Shown: positions 11,713 to 24,524 of the stretch, piece by piece | How the letters are laid out: every line of letters starts with the position of its first letter | How positions within the stretch are numbered: position 1 is the stretch's first letter | From: Cristatella mucedo | Taxonomy: Eukaryota > Bryozoa > Phylactolaemata > Cristatellidae | Reading direction: 5' to 3' | DNA: 60,000 nucleotides | NCBI GenBank assembly: GCA_009760855.2 | Contig: WPIO01000007.1 | Coordinates: 8,385,001-8,445,000 of the forward strand | Translations under genes and position numbers: made by a program | Notes under the pieces: generated by a model | The model's database searches: none | What the model was told of the DNA's origin: nothing | Seen by the model: the letters and a program-made list of their open reading frames with translations, nothing else

Positions 11713-14700
11713 CAGTGGGTGTTCTTTCTGGCTGCCGATCGTAGCCAGCATTATGGTTACAGCTTGCCAGCCTATTTGCAAATATAAGCATGCACGTTAA
11801 TCCATTATATACATCAAGATTCGGCTGGAGCATGTTAGGGACTTAAAAAGCCGATGCTTTTAAAATCTCAGACTGTCTGCCAAAAGGTCAGTAGTCTTGA
11901 TTGCTCAGTTTGTAGCACTAGACCCGTAGTCCAGATGTTGTGGAATCGTACCCCTCTCAAGGCAAATATTTGTGCTAGAACCAGTTCTACTGCAGACAGC
12001 ATTCGGGCGTTAACCTATTTCGAAATAACATTGCTAACAAATCCATTACTAAGCCAACAAGTCTACTGTTAAGGAAATACTAATGGATTGTAAATGCTTG
12101 AAAATCAGGACCAGCCACATTTTTCCTGAATTTAACCTGTACGGTGGAGAAGAGAGACTAGCAAAGTATAAGAATACAATTTTTGAACGTCTTAATCACT
12201 AATTGATTTGGTAACACGTGAAAATAAACAAAAGGAACTTTTGAGAACCCAGCTTCTACATATAAGAATAGCTTGAGTGCCTCAAAGCTTAGATAGGGCG
12301 TGTCAAAATAAGCAACAGCAACCGCTGGTTATGCCCAGTTCAATTATATTGCCGATGTGGCATGCTGAAGACAGTAGCATGGAAACAAGAATCGAAGAAA
12401 GCGTACAATTTATTTATCAATGTAAATGTTTTTACGGTGTTGAACTTTGCCTGGATGGGACAGTTAAGGAATGGTGGCTCTGAGTTAGAAATGGAGTAAC
12501 TCGAAAGGCTCGATGAGCTGAGATAGGGTAGGAACTCAGTATTTATTGAGTGGAAAAGGTTCCCACCTCTCCACAAACAGTGCAGTTATCCTTGGAGAAG
12601 GTAGACCCAATAAATACATCTTCTCCTAAATATTCTTCTGCACATGCCGGTGATCCCATTGGGTAATTTGCTCATCACCAGCATGTGCGATCGCCAAGGA
12701 AAAGAAATTACTCATAATGATGCGTGGTAAAGAGGTGCTTCTCAAGTTTTTGATTCAATGCCAGATGACTAACTGCATATCCTTTTGTAGGCATATCGGG
12801 CTTTGGCAAGTTGAAGCTTAACTTAAGTTTAATGCTGGTTTAGCTCAAGGTAGATATTTGTATACCTTTTTTATTCAATAGAAGCTTAATGTGAGCTTCT
12901 TTCAGTTAAGATATTATCGTACTTTGCGAAGTAACGTTTTGTACCAAAGAGTCGGAGGTAATTTCATCCCATAACCCTGATTGCCAAGTAAGTGGTACCT
13001 ATTTATAAACTGCATGTGCATCATCTCTAAATTAAAAATAGGCTAGTGCTAAGGGTATTATGGAATAGCGGCAGTCCACTTCGAAAATCCAATTAGATAA
13101 AGAAACTACCTTGGTTAGTAAATAGCAGGAGTTTAAAACATAATGAATCTAATGTTTCTTTGAAAATTTTTAAAGTGTTAAGTGATTTAGGCTTGACTAA
13201 AAGCATCCTCGCTATTAATTATTGTGGACCTTGCATACCCTAGCTTCATTTTGGGTGGTCATGCTCTAGCCAATTTTGTGTTTCATTTTTGCAATTGACA
13301 AGCCTGACCCCAAACTACATACAACTGAACATAAGATGGCCTGTGCATGTAAAATTAATATATAAAAACCCACATAAACAAATAAAAACGTCGAGCTTTT
13401 CTTTTATTGCATAAGCAAGATTCTTCAGGGCCAGGTGTAACTGAGTGACTCAGAAAGTAGTTTTGGCTTCAGTACTAATGGAAAATGCAAGCTGGTTAGT
13501 ACTGGCAAGTGGGGGCTGATTGGGCGCATTCCCCTCTTCGTGTTGCCCCTTTGGTACGTCGGCGGGCCATAGCCCCACCAGTTCACTTTTGCATTATGAT
13601 GCATCGATCTTGGGAAGGTTAGGTAAATTCTTGGCATGTAATTTACAGTTCTAAAAGAGATAGGAACAGGCAAGTGATGAGTTTTATTCTACCGTTAAGG
13701 TTGTGCCATTAGCAATACATCAGAATTCCAGCTGTTGAACCACAATGTTGTGGCCAATTTACTCTAGGTTGCAGTCAGTTGATTACTAAAATTGGCACAC
13801 ATTAATGAATACCAAAGCTACGTTGTGCATTGTTGCAATCGCCAAAACACAATGCACTCACACTGTACATTTACATATATGCAGTTCCATTATTTGTGCT
13901 ATCGGACTAAATTATGTTCTTATTTTTCTGAATTTTTTAACAGCACTCACAGGGTCCTGGAGAATCTTGCTCATGGTTTTGTTTGTTTTAACCAGGCAAC
14001 CCAGAAAAATTTCTTGCGAGTAACTTTAGCCCAAAATCCCAGCCTCATTCCATAAGTAGTAGCTTCTCGAGACTTGCCATCATTGTGTACAAGTAGGATA
14101 ATAAAGCCAATCCATTGTATCAAGGTTTTTTCTTTTACTACATAACATGCTAATTGCAACGCCCGAGGTACAGCTGTGACCTTGTAGCTACATATGTGGA
14201 GTTTGATTGGGATCTCACACAGCTAGCTGACTAATACCGATTCCCCACATAGGTGACTGCTGCAATCATGTAAAGCTAGACAATATACTGCTGTGGTTAT
14301 ACCACCTTTGGATAGCCTAGCATCATCAAGGCTGTAGGTTCCATCTTTAAAGCTTATGGTTGCTTTGCATTTGTTAAGGCATTGCAGTTGCTGCAGTTAT
14401 GCGTTCCTCTTGCTGGCTTTCCAATTAGGAGAGAAGGGATTGAAAAATGTGTCAGTGTCATTTATATAGCAACAGAATAACCTTAGTGGTTTTTAACCTA
14501 CTAGTGGTGGGTGGTAAAAGATTGTGTGGTTAAGGACTAATACCACCACTATGGTCGTGAGTGCAAGCGCCTTACCGTCCCTAGATGTATTCGAATAAGC
14601 TGGGGCTGTTTGCTTAAAGGCTGCAGATATTGATGCCTAGATGCTATGTGTACCCATTTGTACCCTTTTCGGTCTTGTCGCTTTATGCAACTATGCATTC

Positions 14701-15190
14701 GTTCATTGCTTAAACCAGTGATTTGGTGTGAGGATGACGTACTTGCACGGCCTATGTTCATGGCCGCATTTCCTACCGATTTTACAAGGCTCCTTACCAC
14801 TCTCACATTTCCAGTTTGTAATGGCCATCGTTGAGTTGCTACAGGATTGGTCTCTTGCACATTTTTCCTATTTATATGGTGACTATATCCACCCAAATTA
14901 ACTGGGACCCGGTGAAGCTAGTCTAATGCCACAACTCCTTCTGCTCATAAATTCTGACCGGTTCAATTCTCTTTGATAATGGCGATGCATATTTTTTGGT
15001 TATTCATTACATGAATCAACCTGTCTAGTCGCATGCACTTTAGGCTTGCATGGCTTTCACCGTATCAGTCCTAAGTAATTCGAATAAGCATGCAGAAAGT
15101 CAATTTTGAGCAAGAAACATCTCGACCAGTCTTCTAGGAAGTCTATGAGCTGTCCTCGGATAGGCTACACAAAACAGGACTGCTTAACAT
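11713..15190. other. Unassigned stretch with one strong hairpin
   Basis: No recognised genes. Open frames at 12277-12483 (+), 13425-13673 (-) and 14549-14896 (-, 115 codons) match nothing I know. The one structured element is the inverted repeat at 12640-12688, listed separately. Missing gene A exons may lie here unseen. Confidence 0.5.
12640..12688. repeat. 15-bp inverted repeat, hairpin
   Basis: GCACATGCCGGTGAT at 12640-12654 pairs with ATCACCAGCATGTGC at 12674-12688 (14 of 15 positions), with a 19-nt loop. It could be a small foldback element or an RNA hairpin. No surrounding repeat family was recognised. Confidence 0.7.
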
Positions 15191-15805
15191 AAGGTGCGAT
15201 GTCGCCATTAGTTGATATCTACCAGCTGGCCTTCTCCGGCAGGTCAGTGAGAACCTTCCTGCATCCTGCGTTTGCCCTATCAACAGCTCGGCTATCAAAC
15301 CTACGACCCGTAAGTTTAAAGCTCTGAATAGTACTTGTTGCGGTAGTAGCCCATCCACCGTAGCCCAGCACGTTGTGAAACGGCGTCCTACGGCCGTTAC
15401 CAAGTTCCAATTCAAATTCGAAGGGCCAGCGTCCGCCGGGCCGCACGAAAAAGAAGGAGAATACAAGCCACTTCATCGCCGTCGCCCAGTTGTTGGACAG
15501 CCTCTTTAAGATTCCGCCTATCTAAGTTTCCGCTTGCTAAAACCGAGAGGGTTACTTATCCGCGATCAGGTGGTCCAGGAGAAGCTAGATGCATTTCTGC
15601 TTACCAAAACTTGGATGATGCCTTGTTCCAGTAGCTGTATTTCTGAGACCACTCCACCCAGGTTCTCATTCTATCAGTCCATGCATTCTGACAAGGTTGG
15701 TGGTGGGTTGCAATTGTTGTTCGCGAATCGTTTGGCTATATAATCTGCAGTTTTACGCATGGGCCATCGTTTGAATCGGTTGCAATCAGGTCTTCATCAA
15801 AGACA

Positions 15806-16324
15806 ATGTCTCTCACTGTTGTGATATACCGGCCTCCTTCTGGCTGTCTAAACTTGTTTATAGAGGAGTTTTCAGAGTTCCTCGCTAACATGTTTGTGCC
15901 TGACAGGCCGTTACTGATTGTAGGAGACTTCAATATTCATGTTGACAACCCTAGCAACAGCCAGGTCCGCTCATTTCTTGACTGTATGGAGAATTTTGGT
16001 TTGACCCAACATGTTAATCATAGCACCCACGTCGGTTGCCACATTCTAGATCTCGTGATCACTAAGGATGTCCTCTCCATGGACCTTGTGGTGTGCCCAC
16101 TGACCCTGTCAGATCATTGTTCGGTCTCGTTTACTGTTCCTGCTCTTTTGCACGTACATGGTAGTGTCAAACTTGTCAAACGACGTAACTTACAAAGCAT
16201 TGACATGGACAAGTTTTTTAAATCTGTTTGGGATGCAGGTCTTCTTGATCTGCATTCAGACTCGACCCGGCAGCCTCGATACCCTCACTGGTGCGATGAA
16301 CATGACACTCAGGAGTGCTCTTGA
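15806..16324 (+). pseudogene. LINE-B endonuclease fragment
   Basis: A 172-codon open frame covers the central and C-terminal endonuclease/exonuclease/phosphatase fold. It has VVIYRPP, GDFNIHVD (Mg and catalytic Asp/Asn) and LSDHCS (catalytic Asp-His). The N-terminal part, including the TETW-like motif (LLTKTW), lies upstream at 15534-15743, now separated by a stop near 15741. Confidence 0.85.
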
Positions 16325-17219
16325 CAAGCATGCTCCTGTTCATTCTATCCGTGTTCAAATCCGTGGAAATTCCTTACAATTTACAAAGAAACTCCTAAAG
16401 ATGTGCCGGGTTAAGCACAGGCTTGAACGTCGTTTCAAGAAATCGGGGTCTGATGCAGATCTAGTCAATTTCAAAGACTTCGAGTTTACACCCGAAAGCT
16501 TCTTTTTTCATTCGAAAGCTGAATTCCTGCCAGTCGGACACTAAACAGATTTATAAGACAGTAAACCATTTGCTGGCCAATGCTGTGAGGTCTGACTTAC
16601 CAGATATTAAGGGCTCAGCCGAAAATTTTTCATCCTTTACTGAAAAAATTGTGCATATTCGTGCCTCCATTATGCCCCCTCAGACTAAAGCAATCACGGT
16701 TCCACAACCTGTGACCTTCCTTAAAAGGTTCCCCCATGTTTCTGCATGCGATGTGGCTGCCTTAATTAGGTCTAGCAAAAAGAGGTCGTCTCCTGAAGAC
16801 CCTATACCCTCATCTCTGTGGTCTTCACTAGCAGACCAACCATAACCAAGATTTTTAATGCTTTGAGAAAAGGGGTCGTCCCAAAGTCCTTTAAATCGGC
16901 AATCGTTAGAACCATTCTTAAAAAGCCTGGATCAGACACAGAGGTCCTTGCAAACTATCGCCCAGTTTTCCTTCTTCCTCTCTTGTAAAAGATTCTTGGA
17001 AAAATTGTTGCTAAGCAGCTGCTTGAACGTATTGAAAATAATGGAATGTCAGAAACATTTCAATCAGGGTTCAAGAGGCAGCATTCCACTGAAACTGCTC
17101 TCCTCCGTGTTAACAATGACGTTCTACGTGGCAACAACGACGGGAATGTCACTGCCCTAGCTCTGCTAGATCTGTCTGCTGCCTTCGACACCATTGATCA
17201 CGAGGTTCTGCTTTAAAGA

Positions 17220-17801
17220 TTGAGGACAACGATCGGTCTGGTAGACGAAGCGCTGGCAGGGTTTAAATCGTACTTGTCTGATCGTGTTCAATCCGTGTCG
17301 TGTGGGGGTCAAGTCTCACACACGAGAAGGGTCACCTGTGAAGTTCCTCAAGGGTCTGTACTCGGTCCCTTGCTGTCCTCCATTTATACACAACCTCTGG
17401 GAAAAGTGATTAAGGCCCATGGAATAGGATATCACTTCTATGCTGACGATACTCATTTGTATTTGTCGTTCAAACCGTCGGAATCTGCTGCAGCAACTGA
17501 GAAACTGAATGCTTGCCTTGGCGATATTCGATCCTGGATGTCGGAAAACTTCCTGAAATTAAATGATGATAAAAACGAGCTGCTGCTCATAGGACACCAT
17601 AAGCAAGTGGCTGGCTTAGAAGGCTTTGCTCTTCTAATAGGTGATGCTATTGTGCGACCATCTCCACGTGCTCGAAATTTATTTGTCGTTTTCGACAGCT
17701 GCCTCAATTTTAAAAGCTTCATACAGAAGACTGCTTCTACAGCTAGACATCACGTCCGATTCCTATTAAGATTGGGAGCTGTCTTCCACAGTGGCTTGTA
17801 A
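17220..17801 (+). pseudogene. LINE-B reverse transcriptase fragment
   Basis: A 193-codon open frame contains RT motifs with an intact catalytic YADD (17439-17450), PQGSVLGPLL before it and the conserved WMSENFLKLNDDKNELLLIG stretch after it. The AFDTIDH block lies just upstream and is cut off by a stop at 17215. Thumb residues continue in another frame at 17855-18121. Confidence 0.88.
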
Positions 17802-18194
17802 AAAATTTAACTAGCTCCTTAATTCGGTCTTGGCTTGATTATTGTAATTCCTTTATGGCTGGGCTGCCAAAGACAGCTATTATGCCACTGCAGGAGACTG
17901 TGAATATGGCTGCAAGGCTAGTCTGCAAGTCCCAGAGGCTTGAGCACGTGTCTCCTTTGCTGAAAGAGCTAGGGTGGTTGCCGGTTGAGCAACGGATACA
18001 GAGCAAAGCTCTTACGCCGACCCACAAGGCCCGCCACGGCTTGGCTCCTTGTACCTTGCTGAACTGCTGCATCAGTTTCAGCCTCTTCGTGCCCTCAGGT
18101 CCTGTATGGACAATAAATTAGCTGTTCCATCCCTCTGCTTAAAGACGGTTGGCGACAGAAGCTTTAGCTTTGCAGGTCGTAGACTGTAGAACTC

Positions 18195-18336
18195 GCTTCC
18201 GCAGTACTTACAAAACAACTACTCTCCCACTGCCGACTATGGCTCATCCTTTTCAGCGAACCCGAGCTTCCGCAGTACTTACAAAACAACTACTCTCTCA
18301 CTGCCGACTATGGCTCATCCTTTTCAGCGATCCTGA
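18195..18336 (+). repeat. 71-bp tandem duplication inside LINE-B
   Basis: GCTTCCGCAGTACTTACAAA begins at 18195 and again at 18266. The two 71-bp units differ at only a few bases, so the duplication is younger than the element's own decay. Confidence 0.9.
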
Positions 18337-18565
18337 GCTGCTACTTCTATGCTACCCACTACCTCAACTGCCCTCCTGACTCTGCTATGCTTCCCACTTT
18401 CTCTTTGTTGCGTGAGACGAAGTCTGTTGGCTACCGAATGCGTGCTGAAAGTCGCTTAGGCTGTGAGTGGGCTATACAAAACTCTCCTACGTAACACCCA
18501 CATGGTCTTTATGAATTTGTGGAGTTACATACGGAGATACATTACATTACATTACCCATTTTTTG

Positions 18566-21343
18566 ATGGCCGTCGTGAGGTGTGAGTTGAGCACAGGGTT
18601 CACAATTTCAAGATCAGAACAGCCTTTAGTTTGTCTATCGTGTCTTACAACTGGCCTACGAGAGTCATTGTCGATTGCATTCTCACTTAAAATTTTGTTC
18701 TGAATGCATCATTAAAGCACTTAACTTCTCAACTATAAATCATGCACTGCCTTGTGATTTATGCCCATTGTCCATTTTGTCGGTTTTCACTTTGATCTGA
18801 TTAGCCATTGGCAAGGAGGTGAATAAATTACTGCTGATTGTGAATACAGGCATCCCTCGTGTATCAAGGTTAATCAGTTTCACACTTGACCGCGATGAGT
18901 GAATTTCCATGAAGTAGGATTCTTTATTTATAAATCAAATATTTAAATAGATAGAGCATAAAAAGCTTATGCAAGTCACTTTAAATACGGTTATTAACAT
19001 CATTAGAGTCCTCTAGACATGAAATAACACCTCTTTAGTCACCCTTACACTCATATTACCCAATATACTAGACTAAATAAGAGAAAATAAGACGTTAGAC
19101 GTTACAAATAAAATATCATTATTATTGTACATTTAATTACACACACGCCCACTCACACAGGTCGTACACACAACGGGTAACCTCTGAAAATAGGCTTAGT
19201 TTCACCACACCCGATTTTTTGGTAAAGCAATCTGGCCCACACACAAGGAATTGTTGAGTGGCTGCACCTGGTGTTGAAGGATTTTACCAGCGTGCTCGAA
19301 TACGTAGGCCTACAGTCCAAGTGTACAGTAATTTTAGTTGTAATACATGGGTGTATAATTGACTCAGAACCGAGTTTGCACTCTATCATTTTCACTACCT
19401 CGATCAACTTTTTAATGAATGTATTTGAAAACACGGCGATAGAGTGAAGCCGAGAAAGTTGAGGCAAGAAGTGGCAAAGGACGACTGTACTTGTTGCTCA
19501 TTCTCATCGTACCAAAATGCGAGTGCTCATAATGTCCCTCTGCTGCGAAGAACAAGAAAAATGTTTTCTTTGATGCGAAGTGAAATTGCTGGCACACTGT
19601 TGCTGGCTTTTGTTCAACTTCTAACCGCATAGTGCGTGACTATTCTTGTGTTTGGTGAAGCTCCATCCAAGGACAATCGATATGTCCCCTTCGTGGCTTG
19701 GCCTTTGGTGTGATGCTGCTGTGATGGCATACATAATCGAGAGATATATCACAATTGCCTAACTGCTCATGTCTAGCCATGAGCTTCCTGAAGCATGGCA
19801 CACTGTAATAGGTGGCCGGTACAGCTGCCGGTCTGTATTGTTTTAGCCCACTGTTCCACTAGATAGATTACTCCTGTTTGCTGATTTTGGAACACACAAC
19901 GAGATTCAGGCCATATTCGTCTTACCAGAGGCAAACAACAAGACATTCGAATGCGTGTGAAGTACAAAATGGAAATAACTGTGGTCTGAGATTTTGCATG
20001 GCCATAGTGCTTTGGCTGTTGTGGCTTTAATGCGCCTACCCAAGTTTGAAGTTTGGCCAATGTGGCAAAGCCTAACGTTGGAGTATTAGCATGATCCATT
20101 GGAAGCCACGAATTGAGCAGGCAGGCGTGTGTGGTTTGCTGTGAGAGCTGAGCTTAAGCCCTTTGAGGTCTTTCTGATGTTATGCACAACCTTTTATTTA
20201 CTAGTAACTGCTGTAGCTCACAGCTAGCATAAAGTTATGTCACTTAGGCGGCGGGCTATCTTCGGATTACCTTAAAAGCAAATGGAGTGCAATAAGCATG
20301 TGGACATTTAAAAGTTGCTTATCGGATACTGGTGGTGTGATATTGTTATAAACATGCTGCCGTGTTTCTTTCTAATGTCCCTCTTGGACCGAAAACTCGG
20401 CACTAATAATAGGGCTAGTCCTTGCCAGCATGTGACTATGCCTCATAGCACAGCCAACAAGTCGTTGAGGCTGCTTCAATACAGGCATGCATGCTGACGG
20501 TAGCTTAGCACGGCAGCTATGAAGCGAGAGCCATACCTTAAGACAAAAAGTGCATATCTATAGCATAGAACAGTTTATTTGACAGCCACAGAGGATTACA
20601 GAGGTCCAGAACCAGCCACAGCATACGGCTAGTTTCATCCTACATCTAAAGCGCAACTTAACTGCCTTGCTAAGCCAACTTACTGACTATTACGTGGCCA
20701 ACTTTTTCAAGTTGCCTACTCATTGATTATGACATAACCGGTTCTTAATAACTACTATTCAGGAACTGCAAATAATATCCAAAAGTCATAATCTTGCTGA
20801 TGTTGCATTCCAGTGGTTTAATATGTAATGCAGATTCAAATCACAGTCATTGACTGAATGGAATGTGTTTTAAAATTTGAGGTGATGGATAATGTTAGCT
20901 GTAGGGCCTGAACTTAATGAGTAGGTTGTTTTGATGAGCACCATTGAACCAGTAGTCGAATCACTTGTTCATTATAAGCTGTCTGACTATGAAGCTAATC
21001 ATGTCTAGTGACGAGAGAATTTTTGGAACTTTGTGAGGAGTATTAACTCTGGGGTTATCTTGGCTCTTTCTGTTTAAGCAGAGCCTTGGATGCTTGGTTC
21101 ATGGAATGCCGTACAAAACTTATACAATGCCTAGCATATTTCTGAAGAAGTATCTTTGGTTGCAAAATAGAAAGGGCACCTGGTTGACATCAGAGTATGC
21201 TATCAATACATTAAGTGATCACCTATGTAGCATTGATTGTCACGATGTACAAGGAATTTGACTGCATGATCGCCCAGTGTGCGCACAGTGTACCCGCTTT
21301 GACTCCAACATGCACACAGTTTTTTTATGTGCATGCTTGCATG

Positions 21344-21345
<2 letters not shown>
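18566..21345. other. Unassigned stretch
   Basis: AT-rich to mixed sequence with open frames up to 108 codons (19153-19467, 19773-20099, both minus) that I cannot assign. No repeat family was recognised. Confidence 0.5.

Positions 21346-21404
<59 letters not shown>
21346..21404. repeat. (GT)n microsatellite
   Basis: About 29 uninterrupted GT units. The poly-Val/Cys and poly-His/Thr frames over it are artefacts. Confidence 0.98.
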
Positions 21405-21407
<3 letters not shown>

Positions 21408-21884
21408 CGCGTGCACATCCGCCCGTGTTGTGGGTGTGTGTGTGTTTGCCATGGTTATATATTTGCATATGTTGGTGCTTTCTATTGTTTCATCCACTGC
21501 AAAAACAAGCTTCGAAAAAATCTCACACGGCTTCAGTAATTCAGTGTTGCTATTTAAGGTTTGATATGCAAAGGTGCACTTTACCAGTCACACTAGATTT
21601 GACCGTTGCCAGTGACCCACTTTAGTAACCCTCTGCCTTCTCATTTATGGATCTCTCGTGTCTATCTGTAATGCGAATTCCCCTTAGCTTCGTGTCTCTG
21701 TTCAATGCCCGGGGATGTATTTATCCAGATACATAATTAGATCGATTGGATTGAAACTATAAAACCTGTCATTTTTTCTAGCCCGTGCTATAGACTTGTA
21801 GCACATTTAGCAGAAGGGGTATTGTGAATTGACAAGCTGTGGTACTGGAATCTCCCGGTAAACCATCATACATTCGTTAGTTTT

Positions 21885-22020
21885 TTATTTGTAAGTGGCA
21901 TCCATGCTCCATCTTTTGAACATTTTTCATTGACTCCAGGTGGCAGCAAGCGGTCTTATAATCGCAATTGACTTGCTCGGCCAATTTCCGCATGGTTTGA
22001 CGTCCATTTTCTCCAAACGT
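21885..22020 (-). mobile_element. Mariner-like transposase fragment (N-terminal HTH)
   Basis: The minus strand encodes GRQTMRKLAEQVNCDYKTAC followed by CHLESMKNVQKM. This fits the second helix-turn-helix of mariner transposases (T.RELAE.LN.....V..HL..MGKVQK), which binds the terminal repeats. No DDD catalytic part or terminal inverted repeat was found, so this is a dead scrap. Confidence 0.6.
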
Positions 22021-22589
22021 ATAGAATGGGTTTATGCCTCGACCCATGTATATTTCAACGGAAGCAAATGAACGATGAATGGGCAAATGCAATGGATCGG
22101 CGAATGTTGATATGGTCGGCAGAAGTGGTATGTTGAACGTAACTGTAGTTAAGAAAAAGAATGATCTCGGCCGTGATAATGAGTAGCGCACATGTGACTG
22201 TGAAGAAGAGAACAATAGTAGATATTATTGTAAATTGTTAGCTGGATAACCCCATGTAGTGATTGTCAGTGACCGCAGTACCTAAGACCTGCAAGTTGCC
22301 TACCATGAGAGTACATGTAGAAGTTGGCCTCGCCATCATCCTTCAAATAAGGGTTGAGACTGTCAAGCATACCAGGAAGCCTAAATGCATGTACCAACTG
22401 CTTCTGATGCAATCATAAGTTCAACTACAGGTTATACAACTAATAACTCACATATGCTTACTTTTCCAGCTGTACTCTTCCAGCAAATAGTTATTACAGG
22501 CTTGCGAAGATGACTTGCGAGATTTGATTTAAATGCCCTGAGTCCTTAGGCGTTTCTTAAGTTGACTCCGATATGTTGTAATTGCCCTT

Positions 22590-22985
22590 GACAATTTGAC
22601 GTTTGGAAGACCCCATTAGGAAGTAGCAGTTATTGTGAATGATCTGTCGGTTCCAGCCAATTTCCGGGGATAGAGACTTGATGCTTCTCGTTTCTCCTCT
22701 GTATCAGCCTTTAAATATACCAATACTTTACCAGTTAATAAGTTTTATTTCAGACATTACCTGTTATTGTCAAAGAAATTCCATATAGCAAGCAGCAATG
22801 GCTTACCTTACCTTCAAGAGTTATCTTGTAGTGTTCGCATGTGATATGATGTGCCCTAGGACTGTCTTGATCTCCGACAGGCATGCCGAAGTATGCTTTG
22901 TAGGCGTCGCACATCTTTACAGACAATTTGACTGAGTACTTTTTGTTCATCACTGTGTAAATTGTCCACACACGTAGGGAAATTC
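22590..22985 (-). pseudogene. Broken copy 1 of an uncharacterised invertebrate family (YKAYFG / CYFC)
   Basis: The minus strand encodes CDAYKAYFGMPVGDQDSPRA followed by HHITCEHYKITLEG, then a GTAAGG donor-like site. About 120 bp further on (22610-22680) is a frameshifted EPTDHS...NNCYF segment. These are landmarks, recalled from general knowledge, of a widespread multicopy invertebrate protein family (YFG..VGDQDK.WAPH..C..C, then CYFC) with no established function. Cysteines are lost here and the second part is frameshifted, so it is a pseudogene. A diverged second copy lies at 32960-33500. Confidence 0.5.
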
Positions 22986-23158
22986 TTTTTTGAGCATGCT
23001 TAGGTAGCTAAGAAATTTCGGTGTCTGACTTCTAAGTACTTTCTGTTCCAGCCAGAATTGTTATTGAGTAGCTATTGGTGCCCTGCTTTAGCATAGTGAA
23101 CTTTGTTATCTGTTATATGCATTCTATTCTCAGTGATCATACATTGTTCAGTCTCCAG

Positions 23159-23357
23159 GTTGTCAGATGTAACTCCTTCACAAGGCAGCAGTTCTCCTGC
23201 TGATACCGATGGAATAGTCATTTCTGTTTTTGGTATCACTGACGACAGTTTGACTGCTGCTCATGATGAAGTGGTTGCTTTCTTGAACGACAAAATTGTA
23301 CGTGAAATCTTTATACCGGAAAACGGTGAAGACCTGCAAGCTCTCAGCAAAGATCAG
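23159..23357 (+). CDS. Gene A: KH/RRM-like exon of PARP14-type protein
   Basis: The exon is open from an acceptor (tctccag at 23158; an alternative one is at 23151) to a donor GTCTGT (23358), ending in phase 0. A Ser/Pro/Gly-rich linker (SDVTPSQGSSSPADTD) is followed by GIVISVFGITDDSLTAAHDE and VVAFLNDKI, the strand-helix pattern of the KH- or RRM-like repeats of PARP10/14-type proteins. The final LSKDQ joins in frame to IAEIVRLG of the next recognised exon (25193), completing a KH-like unit. Exons linking it to the macrodomain exon were not identified. Confidence 0.6.
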
Positions 23358-23620
23358 GTCTGTATGTAGGCCATTCCTCTCGAGTTTGGACAGCTACATC
23401 ATTGTATGCTTGGCGCCTTTGTGCGGTTTGGTATCTATATTCCCAGACGTGGGCGACCTTCTGTGTGGGTGATTTATGTATGGAAATATTAGCATTTCAT
23501 GCCTGCCGTATAGGTCATTGGCTTCATTTTAACTGTGATGGATTTTATCGGGCAACCTCTAGTGGCAGGGCTGGGGTATTTGTAGTTTTACATATGAATG
23601 TTATTGATAGCGCAGAAAGT

Positions 23621-23658
<38 letters not shown>

Positions 23659-23710
23659 TACTTAGAGAAAGAGAGATAGAGGGGAGGAGAGAAGGAGGAA
23701 GGAAGAGAGA
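23621..23710. repeat. (GA)n microsatellite in gene A intron
   Basis: Pure GA at about 23624-23655, then a purine-rich GAGA/GGAGGAA tail to about 23710. Confidence 0.95.
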
Positions 23711-24224
23711 TGTACAGTGGATGTTGTGAAGAATAGGCAGATGTTGCAGATGTTGTCCAACGGTAGAAAGAGCATTTTTGGACAACTTGCAACTTGGCAC
23801 TGGTTTGAAAGTTTGCATTCACCTGAGCTGAGTACCTTTGCTGAACAAGGAAATTGCACGTGACTTTTCTGCTCTGGGCAATGCATGACGGCTTGTCCAT
23901 GCTGTGCATCTGGGCTGGCTGAAGCTTTGAAAAAGCCACAAGTGTTTGAGGCTTGCCAGAGTGTGATAGTTAGAAAATGTTTCGTAAGTTGTCTCGGTTG
24001 CTGTTAGCATGAAGACACAACCAGTTGCAAGCTGTCCGGAAAAAATATCTTTACAGAATATGAAATTAAGCCCAAACATGCAAAGTCGTATCCTTATATT
24101 TTCACTGCTGTGTTGGAACTGGTTGCTGGCCCTAAGTGCTGCCCTAGATATAAGAATGGATGGCTTACCAGATGATTGCCTACCTAGAATAGAGGCAGTG
24201 CACCGGAGGCTTTCCGGGCGTGGG

Positions 24225-24440
24225 AAATTGAGAAGGGTATCTTAATGCAAGCCTTTGCTTAGCGATTGGCACAGTAGAGGTTGTCTCAGATGGACCCGTA
24301 TCGACGTTCACTTCACGGCAGACGGCAGGAGTCGACTTTTATGTACCGATGAGTCAAAGTCAAACTTTTCACCCACTGCTAATAAAGAGCCTTTTTTTAG
24401 TCTGCAAAGAGACGAGTTGTAGACTGGCATCTGCCAAACA
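24225..24440 (+). mobile_element. Possible Tc1-like transposase scrap
   Basis: One frame reads DWHSRGCLRWTRIDVHF, then TADGRSRLLCTDESKSNFSP. This resembles the Tc1 segment before and at its second catalytic Asp (...RVLFTDESRF...). The frame breaks soon after and no terminal repeats were seen. It lies in a gene A intron. Confidence 0.35.
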
Positions 24441-24524
24441 TGAAATTGAGTGGCTGGATTCATCCGATTGGTAATTATTGGCATTTAGGCATCCCATAGG
24501 TTAGATCTGGTCTATGACATTTTT

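Larger units (their letters stand above)
15191..18565 (+). mobile_element. LINE-B, longest copy: endonuclease plus reverse transcriptase, decayed
   Basis: This is the most complete non-LTR element here. The order is a basic lead (about 15380-15530); an apurinic-type endonuclease (15534-16145) with GDFNIH at 15923-15940 and SDH at 16109-16117; a linker (16300-16850); an RT with LLDLSAAFDTIDH near 17170, PQGSVLGP near 17350 and YADD at 17439-17450; and a thumb/C-terminal region to about 18115. It ends with a TGTGGAG hairpin and an ATTACATTAC tail. The endonuclease nicks target DNA and the RT copies the RNA. Frameshifts near 15745, 16300, 16500, 16940 and 17160, a stop at 17215 and a 71-bp internal duplication make it inactive. 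It belongs to the CR1/L2-like group. Confidence 0.9.

Noticed and set aside
14549-14896. 115-codon minus-strand frame
   Set aside because: No motif, and a shadow frame on the opposite strand has similar openness; likely chance.
19153-20099. Minus-strand frames as a transposase
   Set aside because: I tried to match them to hAT, piggyBac and Tc1 types and found no catalytic motif or terminal repeats.
21203-21625. Open frames of up to 136 codons over the GT array
   Set aside because: Poly-Val/Cys and His/Thr stretches arise from (GT)n; no domains or splice borders.
23588-23939. Overlapping minus-strand open frames (up to 112 codons) at the GA repeat
   Set aside because: Driven by the GA repeat; no conserved motif, and gene A is on the other strand.
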